Of a stretch of 20,627 nucleotides of DNA, positions 13,125 to 20,627 are shown piece after piece. Location: positions 1 through 20,627 of the forward strand of contig NZ_JOAI01000076.1 in the NCBI RefSeq assembly GCF_000717715.1. Direction: 5' to 3'. A model generated the notes under the pieces. That model was not told where the DNA came from. It worked only from the letters and a program-made list of their open reading frames with translations, and ran no database searches. The DNA is from Streptomyces sp. NRRL B-24484. Its GTDB lineage: Bacteria > Actinomycetota > Actinomycetes > Streptomycetales > Streptomycetaceae. A program made the translations under genes and the position numbers. Within the stretch, counting starts at the first letter, position 1; every line of letters begins with the position of its first letter.

Positions 13125-15353
13125 TCAGCCGTTGCGGGCCGCCTCCGGGCCGGTGATCCGCCGCAGCAGCGGCAGGGTCGAGGCGATGATCCCAAGCGAG
13201 GCCACGAGCCCCACCACGACCAGGAGGTAGTAGACGACACCCGGCGAGACCAGCGCGTAGTGCATCTGCGAGGTCAGGAACAGGTGGGCCGACAGCAGGC
13301 CCGTCCCCGTCGCCACCACCGCGACCACCAGCAGCGGCAGCGCGCTCTCCAGCGCGACCACCGTCCGCAGCAGGCCGAGCGGCGCCCCGCCGAGCCGCAG
13401 CAGTGCGAACGGCCGCCTGCGCTCGGAGAGTCCGGCGACCACGCTCACCGCCAGACTGCAGCCCGCGATCGGCAGGGTGGTGAGGATGACCACGTTCGCC
13501 AGCTGCCGGAAGCCGGCCAACTGCCGTTGCTGGTCGCTGCCCCAGTCCTTCACCATCCGCGACTCGTGGTCGGGGAAGGCCCGGTCGAGCAGTGTCCGCA
13601 CCCGTTCGGTCGCCGCCGTCGACCCGTCGGTCGTCGCGTACACCATCTGCACCGGCAGGGCCGCCAGTTGCGCCGGGGTGACGGGAGCTGCGGGCCACTG
13701 CCGGCCGTCCGCCGTCCGCAGGTCGAGGAACTGGTGCATCGGGACGGCCGCCACCTCCGCGCCCGGCGCGCAGCTGCCGGCCGCCGGGGTGCCCGCGAGT
13801 TCGGAGCAGAGCACCAGGGCCGGGGCCCACGCCCGCGGATCCGCCGGATCGGCGGCGACCCGGGCCGGGTTGGCGTGCACCACCACCGCGCCGTGGTACC
13901 CCGGCACCGCCCTCAGCCCGGCCAGTACCGCCTCCGGCACCCGGTCCGCCATCGGCGGGTCCTCCAGCATCGCGCCGTGCTGCACCACGGCTCGGGTCTG
14001 CGGATCACCGCTCAGCGCACCGCGGTTGGCGTTGATCGTGCCGATGATGCCGACCGTCGCGCTGGTCACGAACAGTGCCAGCACCAGGCCGCTCACCGAG
14101 CGGAAGCCCGCCTTCGGGTCGTCGGCGAGCCGCCGTACCGCGATCAGCGAGGCCGGACGCGAGGTGCGCCGGGCCACCAGCCGCGCCGCGGCCATGGTCA
14201 GCCAGGGCCCAGCCACCACCAGGCCCAGCATGACGAGGACGAAGCCGGACAGGTACGCCCAGGTCTGCCCCGAGGTCGTCTCCGGACGCCGGCCCACGAA
14301 CCAGGCCAGTTCACCGATCCCGGCGGCCAGCGGCGCCAGCCGCCACACCCGCGGCGGCCGCGGCGTCACCCGCCGGCTGACCCCCAGCGGCGACACCGAC
14401 ACCCGGCGCAGCGCCAGCCGTGCCGACACCGCCGCGGCGACCGGCACACCCAGGGCCACCGTGAGCGCCTGCCCCGCGTGCAGGGTCAGATCGGCGGTGA
14501 AGTAGCGGTCCCCGGTGAACGGCACCTGCGCCACCAGCGGCCGCAGCAGCGCGAACAGCCCGAAGCCCGCCGCCGTGCCCGCGACCGCCGCGAGCGTCGA
14601 CTCGACCGCGGAGATCAGCGACACCTGTCCGGGCGTCGCCCCCACCAGCCGCATCGCCGCGAACCGCTGCTCGCGGCGGGCCGCCGACAGCCGGGTCGCC
14701 GTCCCGATGAACACCAGCACCGGGAAGATCAGCGCACCCGCGACCACGGAGAGGATCAGCGTCATCGCGTCGCCGCGCACCCCCCTGCCCGGGCAGTCGT
14801 TGTCGCACTTCGCCGGCAGGGCGTCCGCGATCGTCGTCACCGCCCGGGCGCCGGGCGCCGTCCGGAGCCGGTCCACCGGGCGGCCCACCACCGCGATCAG
14901 CGAGTCCGGCGAGGCCAGCGCGGCGTCGCCCAGCACCCCGGCGAGCCGGCCCGGGAACCGGTCGCCGAGCTCTGCGGAGGGGACCTCGGCCACGAGCTCC
15001 GCCAGCGCGGGCGAGGCGTAGTACTCCCCGGGCGCCGGCAGTGCGGCCATCCCCGGCGGCACCGGCGAGGTGGGACCGGTCGCGGCCACGTCCACCTCGA
15101 AGATCGGCTCGCCGTCGTAGTGGTCGTCGTGCGCCCGCCACCACAGCGGGTCGACCGGCGCGCTCGCCGTCCGGGCCGCCGCACCGGTGTTCCACCACAA
15201 CTGCCGCTCGTTCGAGGAATCGACCGCGTTGATGCCGGCCAGCGTCGACAGCAGCAGCGCCACGCCGACCGCGACCGCCGCCGCGATGGAGACCAGCCTG
15301 GCCAGCGCCTCCCGTCCGCCGCTCACCGAGAGCCGCAGCGCCAGCGCGATCAC
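13125..15353 (-). CDS. ABC transporter permease, FtsX-like, two-domain
   Basis: The 742-residue protein starts with a membrane segment (about 15-40, VSIAAAVAVGVALLLSTLAG), then a first extracytoplasmic domain (about 45-215). A first FtsX block follows (about 215-350), with the family text GTATRLSAARREQRFAAMRLVGATPGQV. Further membrane segments, a second extracytoplasmic region and a C-terminal FtsX block with LSERRRPFALLRLGGAPLGLLR complete it. This duplicated layout is common in actinobacterial FtsX permeases that work with MacB/LolD-like ATPases. GTG 15353 overlaps the ATPase stop as GTGA and leaves a short cytosolic N-terminus, so it is preferred over more upstream positions in the same frame. 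The substrate is unknown; peptides, lipids or antibiotics acting on the envelope are usual. Confidence 0.88.
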   Translation of the reverse strand: MIALALRLSVSGGREALARLVSIAAAVAVGVALLLSTLAGINAVDSSNERQLWWNTGAAARTASAPVDPLWWRAHDDHYDGEPIFEVDVAATGPTSPVPPGMAALPAPGEYYASPALAELVAEVPSAELGDRFPGRLAGVLGDAALASPDSLIAVVGRPVDRLRTAPGARAVTTIADALPAKCDNDCPGRGVRGDAMTLILSVVAGALIFPVLVFIGTATRLSAARREQRFAAMRLVGATPGQVSLISAVESTLAAVAGTAAGFGLFALLRPLVAQVPFTGDRYFTADLTLHAGQALTVALGVPVAAAVSARLALRRVSVSPLGVSRRVTPRPPRVWRLAPLAAGIGELAWFVGRRPETTSGQTWAYLSGFVLVMLGLVVAGPWLTMAAARLVARRTSRPASLIAVRRLADDPKAGFRSVSGLVLALFVTSATVGIIGTINANRGALSGDPQTRAVVQHGAMLEDPPMADRVPEAVLAGLRAVPGYHGAVVVHANPARVAADPADPRAWAPALVLCSELAGTPAAGSCAPGAEVAAVPMHQFLDLRTADGRQWPAAPVTPAQLAALPVQMVYATTDGSTAATERVRTLLDRAFPDHESRMVKDWGSDQQRQLAGFRQLANVVILTTLPIAGCSLAVSVVAGLSERRRPFALLRLGGAPLGLLRTVVALESALPLLVVAVVATGTGLLSAHLFLTSQMHYALVSPGVVYYLLVVVGLVASLGIIASTLPLLRRITGPEAARNG

Positions 15354-16039
15354 GACGCGATCCGATCGGCGGACAGCGAGGTCACCCGGCCGTCTCGGAC
15401 GATCGCCTCCCGGTGCGCGTACGCCGCCACCCGCGGCTCGTGCGTCACCAGGACGACGGTGGTGCCCCGTTCGCGCGCGGCGTCCACCATCAGCTCCATC
15501 ACCTGCTCGCCGGTCAGCGAGTCCAGCGCGCCCGTCGGCTCGTCGGCGAACAGCACGCGGGGGCGGGTCACCAGGCCGCGGGCGAGCGCGACCCGCTGCG
15601 CCTGGCCGCCCGACAACTCGCCGGACCTGCGCCGTTCCAGGCCGTCCAGACCGAGCCGGGCGAACCACGGACGGGCCTCGGCGAGCGCGGCCGCGCGGCG
15701 GGTGCCGCCGAGCAGCAGCGGCAGGGCGACGTTCTCCTCGGCGGTCAACTCCGGGACGAGCTGGCCGAACTGGAAGACGAAGCCGAAGCTGTCGCGGCGC
15801 AGGGCGCTGCGCTCGGCCTCGCCGAGGCGGTCGACCCGCCGACCGTCGAAGAGGACCTCCCCGGAGTCCGGGGTGAGGATGCCGGCCAGGCAGTGCAGCA
15901 GTGTGGACTTGCCGGAGCCGCTCGGCCCCATCACGGCGAGGATCTCGCCCGCGCCGACCGCGAGGTCCGCGCCGCGCAGCGCCGGGGTCTCGCCGAAGGC
16001 GAGGTTCACCCCGCGGGCCTCGATCAGGGTCTCCGTCAC
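15350..16039 (-). CDS. ABC transporter ATP-binding protein (MacB/LolD type)
   Basis: The 229-residue protein has Walker A GPSGSGKST (38-46), Q-loop Gln90 (FVFQF), signature LSGGQ (142-146), Walker B VLFADEP with Glu167, D-loop ALD and switch His200 (LVTH). It is a cytoplasmic ATPase of the group that pairs with FtsX-like permeases. GTG 16039 overlaps the PadR stop as GTGA; the end overlaps the permease start in the same way, so the three genes form one tightly coupled operon. Confidence 0.93.
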   Translation of the reverse strand: MTETLIEARGVNLAFGETPALRGADLAVGAGEILAVMGPSGSGKSTLLHCLAGILTPDSGEVLFDGRRVDRLGEAERSALRRDSFGFVFQFGQLVPELTAEENVALPLLLGGTRRAAALAEARPWFARLGLDGLERRRSGELSGGQAQRVALARGLVTRPRVLFADEPTGALDSLTGEQVMELMVDAARERGTTVVLVTHEPRVAAYAHREAIVRDGRVTSLSADRIAS

Positions 16040-16560
16040 GGCCGCACCGCCCGGGCGATCGCGTCCAGCCGGGCCGCGGTGAGGTCGATCCAGCGCAGGT
16101 CGGCCTCCAGCCGGAAGAGTCCGTGGTCGGCCAGCAGCGAGTCCAACAGGGCTCCGCTGCGGCGCAGTTCGGTGAGTTCGCGCATGCGCTGCAGGTGCGC
16201 GGCGCGCTGGGCGTCGAGGTACTGCCCGGCGTCCCGGTCGAGCATCAGGGCCAGCACGACCTTGGTGAACAGCACGGTCTGCAGGGTGGGTTCGGGGGCG
16301 ACGGGCTCCGCGAGCCAGGTCTCGAACTCCGTCACCCCCGCCTCGGTGATGACGTACCGCTTGCGCTCGGGGCCGCCGCCCGGTTCGGCCTCGCCGGCCA
16401 GCACCTTGCCGTCCCGCGCGAGCCGGCTCAGCGTCGCGTAGACCTGCCCGTACGGCAGCGGCTTGTCCCGACCGAACAGCGCGTCGTAGTCCCGCTTGAG
16501 GTCGTATCCATGGCTGGGCTCACGCTCCAGCAGCCCGAGGAGGGTCAGGGGAACACTCAT
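16036..16560 (-). CDS. PadR-family transcriptional regulator
   Basis: The 174-residue protein opens with VPLTLLGLLEREPSHGYDLK, the PadR winged-helix signature, followed by YGQVYATLSRLARDGKV and the wing GPERKRYVITEAG (about residues 58-75). A C-terminal helical domain (about 90-174) gives dimerisation. It is a cytoplasmic repressor that usually controls its own operon, here an ABC exporter, in the manner of LmrR-type systems. ATG 16560 is preferred because the PadR domain begins there; the frame could start at GTG 16578, but that would run into the operator. No strong ribosome site precedes ATG 16560, so translation may be weak or the message nearly leaderless. Confidence 0.9.
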   Translation of the reverse strand: MSVPLTLLGLLEREPSHGYDLKRDYDALFGRDKPLPYGQVYATLSRLARDGKVLAGEAEPGGGPERKRYVITEAGVTEFETWLAEPVAPEPTLQTVLFTKVVLALMLDRDAGQYLDAQRAAHLQRMRELTELRRSGALLDSLLADHGLFRLEADLRWIDLTAARLDAIARAVRP

Positions 16561-16579
16561 GGAACGACCGTACCCCACG

Positions 16580-16600
16580 TGTATACATCGAGTGTATACA
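16580..16600 (-). promoter_or_regulatory. Double TGTATACA operator of the PadR-ABC operon
   Basis: TGTATACA occurs at 16580-16587 and 16593-16600, separated by TCGAG, making a 21-bp inverted repeat whose arms are themselves palindromes. It is a sharp A/T-rich island 20-40 bp before the padR start. The inner face ATACA-N5-TGTAT resembles the ATGT/ACAT-type sites of known PadR regulators. The proximal copy could also act as the -10 box, allowing tight autorepression. Confidence 0.7.
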
Positions 16601-16681
16601 TCGAGAGAGATTTCCTTCGGGGTCGACCGGAAGGGGGGTGGGGCGGCATGTGGGGCCTGGCGTTCGGGCGCGGAACGCGGG

Positions 16682-16719
16682 CCGGGCGCCGCGGCCGGAG
16701 GTCCGGCTGCGGCGCCCGG
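16682..16719 (-). terminator. Strong terminator of the HAD phosphatase gene
   Basis: CCGGGCGCCGC (16682-16692) and GCGGCGCCCGG (16709-16719) are perfect 11-bp arms, with an inner GCCGG/CCGGC stem. A second hairpin, CCTGATC-GGG-GATCAGG (16723-16739), overlaps the stop codon itself. Confidence 0.85.
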
Positions 16720-16734
16720 TGTCCTGATCGGGGA

Positions 16735-17520
16735 TCAGGGGAGGTAGTACATCGGGTTCGGGATCTTGTACGTCTTGCCGGAGTGGCCGCCGGACAGGTC
16801 GCTGTACTGGTCACCGAAGTTGGCCACGATCTGGTAGCCGAGGCTCTCGATGTGGGCGCGGGTGCCGGACTTGTACTCGACGGTGGTGCAGGTCTTGCCG
16901 CACGGCAGGTACGCCGGCGGGTTCTCCTTGTTCTTCAGGTACAGGTGCGAGGCGTCCGCGGTCGGGAAGCCCACCGCGGCCAGGTTGGCCGCGGTGTACG
17001 TCCGCTGGGCCTCGGGACGGCCGGTGACGAAGAAGACGGTGTAGCCCTGCTGCTCGGCCCACGTCGCCAGGGTGTTCATGCCGAAGACGGCCGGCATGGT
17101 CTTGGTGGCGATGTACTGGGCGTTGCTCACCGGGTTGTAGACGAAGGTCGTCTCCAGCTCGTAGTTGTACGTCGACAGCGAGGTGTCGTCGACGTCGAGC
17201 ACGATCGCCTTCTTCCTGCCCTTGTCGTGGTGGGCGCGCGCCTGCAGGTACTGCTTGGCGTCCTTCTCGATCCCGGCGACCTGCTTGGCGTAGTTGCCGG
17301 TCGGCGACGCCCAGTGCTCGCCCTGGGCGTCGACGGTGTCGCCGTAGTACGCCTTGATGTCGTTGACCTCGTCGGTCATGTTGGTGATCTGACGGTCGCT
17401 CCGCGGTGCCTTGGTGTCGGCGACCGCGAAGCCGCCGCCCGCGACCGCACCGCCGACGACCACGCCGACGGCGAGGGTGGCGAGGGTCTTCGAGCGGTTT
17501 CCGAGGGTCTTCCTGAGCAT
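16735..17520 (-). CDS. Secreted HAD-superfamily acid phosphatase (class B / acid-phosphatase-B-like)
   Basis: The 261-residue protein has a basic N-terminus and a hydrophobic export segment (about residues 12-34, ending near AVADTKA). It has the full set of HAD motifs: Asp109-Val-Asp111-Asp-Thr113 (VLDVDDTSLS), Thr166 in FFVTGRPE, Lys217 in EYKSGTRAHI, and Asp237/Asp241 in NFGDQYSDL. Asp109 would be the nucleophile and Asp111 the acid/base. The layout matches the HAD family acid phosphatase group, acting outside the membrane or held by an uncleaved signal. ATG 17520 follows GAAGGGG at nine bases and starts the signal sequence. The gene has a good promoter (17598-17627) and a leader of about 70 nt with competing hairpins. 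It is divergent from the response regulator. Confidence 0.9.
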   Translation of the reverse strand: MLRKTLGNRSKTLATLAVGVVVGGAVAGGGFAVADTKAPRSDRQITNMTDEVNDIKAYYGDTVDAQGEHWASPTGNYAKQVAGIEKDAKQYLQARAHHDKGRKKAIVLDVDDTSLSTYNYELETTFVYNPVSNAQYIATKTMPAVFGMNTLATWAEQQGYTVFFVTGRPEAQRTYTAANLAAVGFPTADASHLYLKNKENPPAYLPCGKTCTTVEYKSGTRAHIESLGYQIVANFGDQYSDLSGGHSGKTYKIPNPMYYLP

Positions 17521-17539
17521 CTGGTTCTGCCCCTTCTGT

Positions 17540-17580
17540 CGTCGGGAGGGAAACGCGAGTCGTCCCCCCGACTCCCGACG
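17540..17580 (-). other. 5' leader of the phosphatase gene with two competing hairpins
   Basis: CGTCGGGAG (17540-17548) pairs perfectly with CTCCCGACG (17572-17580), while GAGTCG (17557-17562) pairs with CGACTC (17569-17574). The two stems share bases 17572-17574, so they exclude each other at that point. The long stem ends four bases from the ribosome site (complement of 17530-17536). This could be leader control or chance pairing in GC-rich sequence. Confidence 0.4.
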
Positions 17581-17597
17581 CGCACGATGCGGGGCTG

Positions 17598-17627
17598 AAC
17601 GTACGGGCGAGTAACCAGGCAGGTCAA
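17598..17627 (-). promoter_or_regulatory. Promoter of the phosphatase gene
   Basis: TTGACC (complement of 17622-17627) and TACGTT (complement of 17598-17603) are 18 bp apart, a good housekeeping-type promoter. RNA would start near 17591. Confidence 0.65.
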
Positions 17628-17633
17628 GCAAAC

Positions 17634-17655
17634 TCTACGCGCAATGTCTACGCGC
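17634..17655. repeat. Direct repeat TCTACGCGC upstream of the phosphatase promoter
   Basis: Two exact 9-bp copies at 17634-17642 and 17647-17655, spaced 13 bp start to start and beginning 6 bp beyond the -35 box. The position suits an activator site; no family can be named. Confidence 0.45.
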
Positions 17656-17711
17656 GGTGCTCGCGGCCTGTCGGCGGGGGTGCGTCGATGCGGGCGGCGG
17701 TGGCCGGCGCG

Positions 17712-17759
17712 GCCGCCGGGCCGTCGAGCCGCCGGGCCGTCGAGCCGTTGGAACGTCGG
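17712..17759. repeat. 16-bp tandem repeat upstream of the response regulator gene
   Basis: GCCGCCGGGCCGTCGA occurs twice exactly (17712-17727 and 17728-17743), followed by a decayed third copy (17744-17759). It lies in the untranslated interval between the divergent promoters, a place where copy number may vary between strains. Confidence 0.6.
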
Positions 17760-17764
17760 GATGT

Positions 17765-17784
17765 CGATATGCCGACGATATGGG
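17765..17784 (+). promoter_or_regulatory. 11-bp-spaced direct repeat, candidate response-regulator box
   Basis: CGATATGCC (17765-17773) and CGATATGGG (17776-17784) start 11 bp apart, the spacing typical of OmpR-family binding sites. They cover the -41 to -22 region of the presumed promoter, where no -35 hexamer is present. Similar repeats lie upstream of the vanZ-like gene (20398-20417). Confidence 0.55.
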
Positions 17785-17787
17785 CCG

Positions 17788-17799
17788 GATCGTACGATC
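17788..17799 (+). promoter_or_regulatory. -10 region of the response regulator gene; probable leaderless message
   Basis: TACGAT (17793-17798) fits TANNNT and ends seven bases before ATG 17806, so RNA would start at or next to the A of the start codon. It lies inside the palindrome GATCGTACGATC (17788-17799). The GAGGG just before the ATG is too close to serve as a normal ribosome site. Confidence 0.45.
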
Positions 17800-17805
17800 G
17801 AGGGC

Positions 17806-18517
<712 letters not shown>

Positions 18518-18525
<8 letters not shown>

Positions 18526-19630
18526 GCGGCGCGGGCTGAGCGTCCGCGCCAAACTGACCCTCAGCTACGCCGGATTCCTCATGCTGGCCGGCGTTCTGCT
18601 GCTCGCGGCGGTGTGGGTGTTCCTGCTGCGCTACGTCCCCGACCGGGCGCTCATCGTCTCCACCGGCACCGACCTCACCGACGGTGTCTTCCCCGTCCGG
18701 TCCAACCTCCTGCACGTCTTCGCCCCGCGGGCCTTCGCGGTGCTGGCGTTCCTGCTGGTGTTCGGCCTCGTCGGAGGGTGGGTCCTCGCCGGCCGGATGC
18801 TCGCCCCGCTGACCCGCATCACCGAGGCCACCCGCCTGGCGACCGACGGATCGCTGTCGCACCGGATCCGACTGCCCGGCCGCAAGGACGAGTTCCGCGA
18901 ACTCGCCGACGCCTTCGACACCATGCTCGCCCGGCTGGAGGCCCACTTCGCCGAACAGCGGAGGTTCGCGGCCAACGCCTCCCACGAACTGCGCACGCCC
19001 CTGGCGGTCTCCAAGGCGCTCCTCGACGTCGCCCGCACCGACCCGGACCGCGACGTCGACGAACTCATCGACCGCCTCCGCACCGTCAACACCCGGGCGA
19101 TCGACCTCACCGAGGCACTGCTCCTGGTCAGCCGGGCCGAGCAGCGGTCCTTCACCCGCGAGCCCGTCGACCTGTCGCTCCTGGCGGAGGAGGCCACCGA
19201 GACGCTCCTCCCGCTCGCGGAGAAGCACGGCGTCACCATCGAGACCGGCGGCGACATCACGCCCACGACGGGATCGCAGACGCTCCTGCTCCAGCTGACC
19301 ATGAACCTCGTGCACAACGCGATCGTCCACAACCTGCCGGACGGCGGCACCGTGTGGGTGAGCACCGCGGCGCACCCGGAGGCGGTGGTGCTCACCGTCG
19401 AGAACACCGGCGAGAGGATCAGCCCGCAACTCGCCTCGACCCTCACCGAACCGTTCCAACGCGGCAGCGAACGCCGGCACACCGACCACGCGGGCGTCGG
19501 CCTCGGCCTGGCCATCGCCCGGACCATCACCCAGGCCCACGACGGGACGCTCACCCTCACCCCCCGCGCGGAGGGCGGGATCCGCATCACGGTGGAACTG
19601 CCCGCGACGTCCCCGCCCGCCGCCGGGTGA
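18518..19630 (+). CDS. Two-component sensor histidine kinase with HAMP domain
   Basis: The 370-residue protein has membrane segments at about 12-37 and 68-92, a short external loop of about 30 residues, and a HAMP region (about 93-145). The H-box FAANASHELRTPLAV has His156, and there is an N-box (LTMNLVHNAIVHN), G1 (VENTGE) and G2 (GVGLGLAIA). The external loop is too small for a classic ligand-binding domain, suggesting sensing in the membrane or through a partner protein, as in BceS- or VanS-like kinases. GTG 18518 has GAGGAA seven bases upstream and overlaps the regulator stop by eight bases, so the pair is co-translated. It ends 16 bp from the stop of the convergent VanZ-family gene, whose membrane product could be a partner; that is inference. 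Confidence 0.92.
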
Positions 19631-19646
19631 GGACCGGGGGAGTGTC

Positions 19647-20351
19647 CTAGGCCACCCGTGCCGGGGCCGGTCGGGGCTGCTCCGCGGGCACCGGCACCGT
19701 GGTGCGCCAGCGGTGGCGGGACGCCAGGGCGGCCAGGCCGGCGCCGGTGGCGTTGAGGAGGACGTCGTCCACGGAGGAGACCCGGTCCAGCCACAGCACG
19801 TACTGCGTGGTCTCGATCAGGACGGAGCAGGCCGCCCCGAGGGCCAGGACGCGCGGGAACGAGGCGAGCGCCGCGAACCGCACCGGGGCGAAGTAGCCCA
19901 GCGTCGCGAAGACCAGCAGGTTGCCGATGATCCCGCCCGTCCCCATCGTGAGCAGGTCCCGCAGCGGGACCAGGCTCAGTCGGCCCGGGACCACGCCGGC
20001 CCCGGCGCCCGGCTGCAGGGTGATCCACACCCACGGCGCCGACCCGTAGACCATGCCGACCTCGGCCAGCGACAGCCGCCACGCCGTGGCGCGGTCGACG
20101 GCTCTCCGCCCGCGTGCCAGGACCCAGACCGCCACCGCGGCCAGCGGCAGCGCCGCCAGCGCGAGGAACGCCACGCCGTTGAGCGTGCCGAAGCAGATGT
20201 CCCACCGCCCGGCCGTGCACATCGGGACGGCCATCGTGAGCGGCCTCCGGAGGACGAACGCGGCACCCGCCAGGCCGAGCACCGCCGAGGCGGTCAGGAC
20301 GATCCTGCGGGTGCGGCCGGCCGGTGCCGGCCGTGATGCGGTGTGTTCCAT
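19647..20351 (-). CDS. VanZ-family integral membrane protein
   Basis: The 234-residue protein has about six hydrophobic segments. The VanZ domain lies in the C-terminal half: IIGNLLVFATLGYFAPV, then GAACSVLIETTQYVLWLDR with the conserved Glu and Gln, and SSVDDVLLNATGAGLAAL. VanZ of enterococci gives low teicoplanin resistance; most actinobacterial family members have no known role, and this window has no vanHAX genes, so a resistance role should not be assumed. ATG 20351 is preferred to the start four codons upstream, because the Met-Glu-His start lies closer to the normal family N-terminus; neither has a strong ribosome site. The upstream region carries three CGATACGCC-like sites, linking the gene to the adjacent two-component system. 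Confidence 0.87.
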   Translation of the reverse strand: MEHTASRPAPAGRTRRIVLTASAVLGLAGAAFVLRRPLTMAVPMCTAGRWDICFGTLNGVAFLALAALPLAAVAVWVLARGRRAVDRATAWRLSLAEVGMVYGSAPWVWITLQPGAGAGVVPGRLSLVPLRDLLTMGTGGIIGNLLVFATLGYFAPVRFAALASFPRVLALGAACSVLIETTQYVLWLDRVSSVDDVLLNATGAGLAALASRHRWRTTVPVPAEQPRPAPARVA

Positions 20352-20382
20352 GCGGCCAGTCAAGACGCAGTGCCGTTGCCGT

Positions 20383-20417
20383 GGCGTATGCGATTTTCGA
20401 TACGCCCGCGATACGCC
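20383..20417 (-). promoter_or_regulatory. Three-site CGATACGCC cluster upstream of the VanZ-family gene
   Basis: Exact copies of CGATACGCC at 20398-20406 and 20409-20417 start 11 bp apart. An inverted, slightly diverged copy lies at 20383-20391 (GGCGTATGC). The inverted pair forms a GGCGTAT...ATACGCC symmetric element around an A/T-rich centre. The element is 32-66 bp before the start codon and shares sequence and spacing with the response regulator's own promoter repeat (17765-17784). Confidence 0.6.
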
Positions 20418-20430
20418 AGCGCCCCTGAAC

Positions 20431-20452
20431 GCCCGGCCCGGTGCGGCCGGGC
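20431..20452 (-). terminator. Terminator of the TPR-like gene
   Basis: GCCCGGCC (20431-20438) and GGCCGGGC (20445-20452) are perfect 8-bp arms around a six-base loop, 11 bp past the stop codon at 20464-20466. Confidence 0.7.
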
Positions 20453-20463
20453 AGCGGTGCCCC

Positions 20464-20627
20464 TCAGCTCGACGCCCCCTGGCGGCCCTCGGCCTTTGCG
20501 CGCTCGGCCCAGTGGGCCCGCTCCTGCCGCTCCTCCTCCCGCTGGGCCGCCAGGTCGGGGACGGCGGCGATCGCCTCGGCGCAGCGGCCCTGCCGGATGA
20601 GCAACTGGGCCAGCTCGACCGCTGCCG
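20464..20627 (-). CDS. C-terminal part of a tetratricopeptide-repeat-like protein (5' end outside window)
   Basis: The last 53 residues are visible: AAVELAQLLIRQGRCAEAIAA, then VPDLAAQREEERQERAHWAE and a short Ala/Gly/Ser end, with TGA at 20464-20466. The LAxLLxxxGRxxEAI pattern is typical of TPR repeats, followed by a charged helix. TPR proteins act as protein-binding scaffolds; no specific role can be given. The rest of the gene continues to the right of the window. A terminator follows at 20431-20452. Confidence 0.6.
   Translation of the reverse strand, partial: AAVELAQLLIRQGRCAEAIAAVPDLAAQREEERQERAHWAERAKAEGRQGASS

Noticed and set aside
13002..16082. 1026-residue open frame on the plus strand
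   Set aside because: Antisense to the permease and ATPase genes, with Arg/His/Gln/Pro-rich composition and no motifs; a shadow of the real minus-strand genes.
17521..17640. PHO box upstream of the acid phosphatase
   Set aside because: GTTCAGCC on the minus strand resembles one GTTCACCC unit, but there is no second unit 11 bp away, so PhoP control is not supported.
17644..17805. N-terminal extension of the response regulator
   Set aside because: The extension is Arg/Gly/Ala-rich repeat sequence; the receiver domain starts exactly at ATG 17806.

Overview
The window is high-GC (about 70 percent or more by eye) actinobacterial chromosome, most likely Streptomyces, Kitasatospora or a close relative. 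Reasons: strong third-position G/C bias, many GTG starts, GTGA/ATGA start-stop overlaps, GC-rich hairpin terminators without U tracts, and families typical of the group (MmyB-type regulators, DUF3068, coiled-coil NlpC/P60, BlaI/M56 pairs, PadR-ABC cassettes). No tRNA, rRNA, CRISPR array, insertion sequence or phage gene was seen. The taxon is an inference.

Layout. (1) 1-1400: the tail of a zinc-type alcohol dehydrogenase ending at a perfect 15-bp-stem terminator, a small NAD(P)-binding reductase, and on the minus strand a headless remnant of a second alcohol dehydrogenase. (2) 1402-4818: a single-gene protein of unknown function, a 93-codon ORF that carries a thioredoxin-reductase-like C-terminal motif, and, overlapping it by four bases, a 764-residue FUSC-family membrane protein. 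(3) 4892-7352: an NQO1/KefF-type quinone reductase divergent from an MmyB-type XRE regulator, then an alpha/beta hydrolase whose 3' end overlaps the regulator tail to tail. (4) 7463-11570, minus strand: a Tat-type three-domain multicopper oxidase, a DUF3068 membrane protein and a secreted NlpC/P60 peptidoglycan hydrolase, each with its own hairpin. (5) 11720-12960, minus: a blaI-M56 metallopeptidase operon. (6) 13125-16560, minus: a translationally coupled PadR / ABC ATPase / FtsX-permease operon behind a TGTATACA operator pair. (7) 16735-20351: a secreted HAD acid phosphatase, divergent from an OmpR-type response regulator and sensor kinase, and a convergent VanZ-family gene. (8) 20464-20627: the end of a TPR-like gene.

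How they may work together. Regions 4 to 7 are dominated by envelope functions, each under a local regulator. The most useful regulatory prediction is that the response regulator recognises 11-bp-spaced CGATAYGCC-like repeats found both at its own promoter (17765-17784) and upstream of the vanZ-like gene (20398-20417, plus an inverted copy), which would make the two-component system and the convergent membrane protein one circuit. A second is that the 33-bp symmetric element over the promoter of the NlpC/P60 gene (11645-11677) is an operator, possibly for the neighbouring BlaI. I see no clearly novel multi-gene defence or biosynthetic system; the new points are regulatory sites, gene remnants and possible leader-RNA structure.
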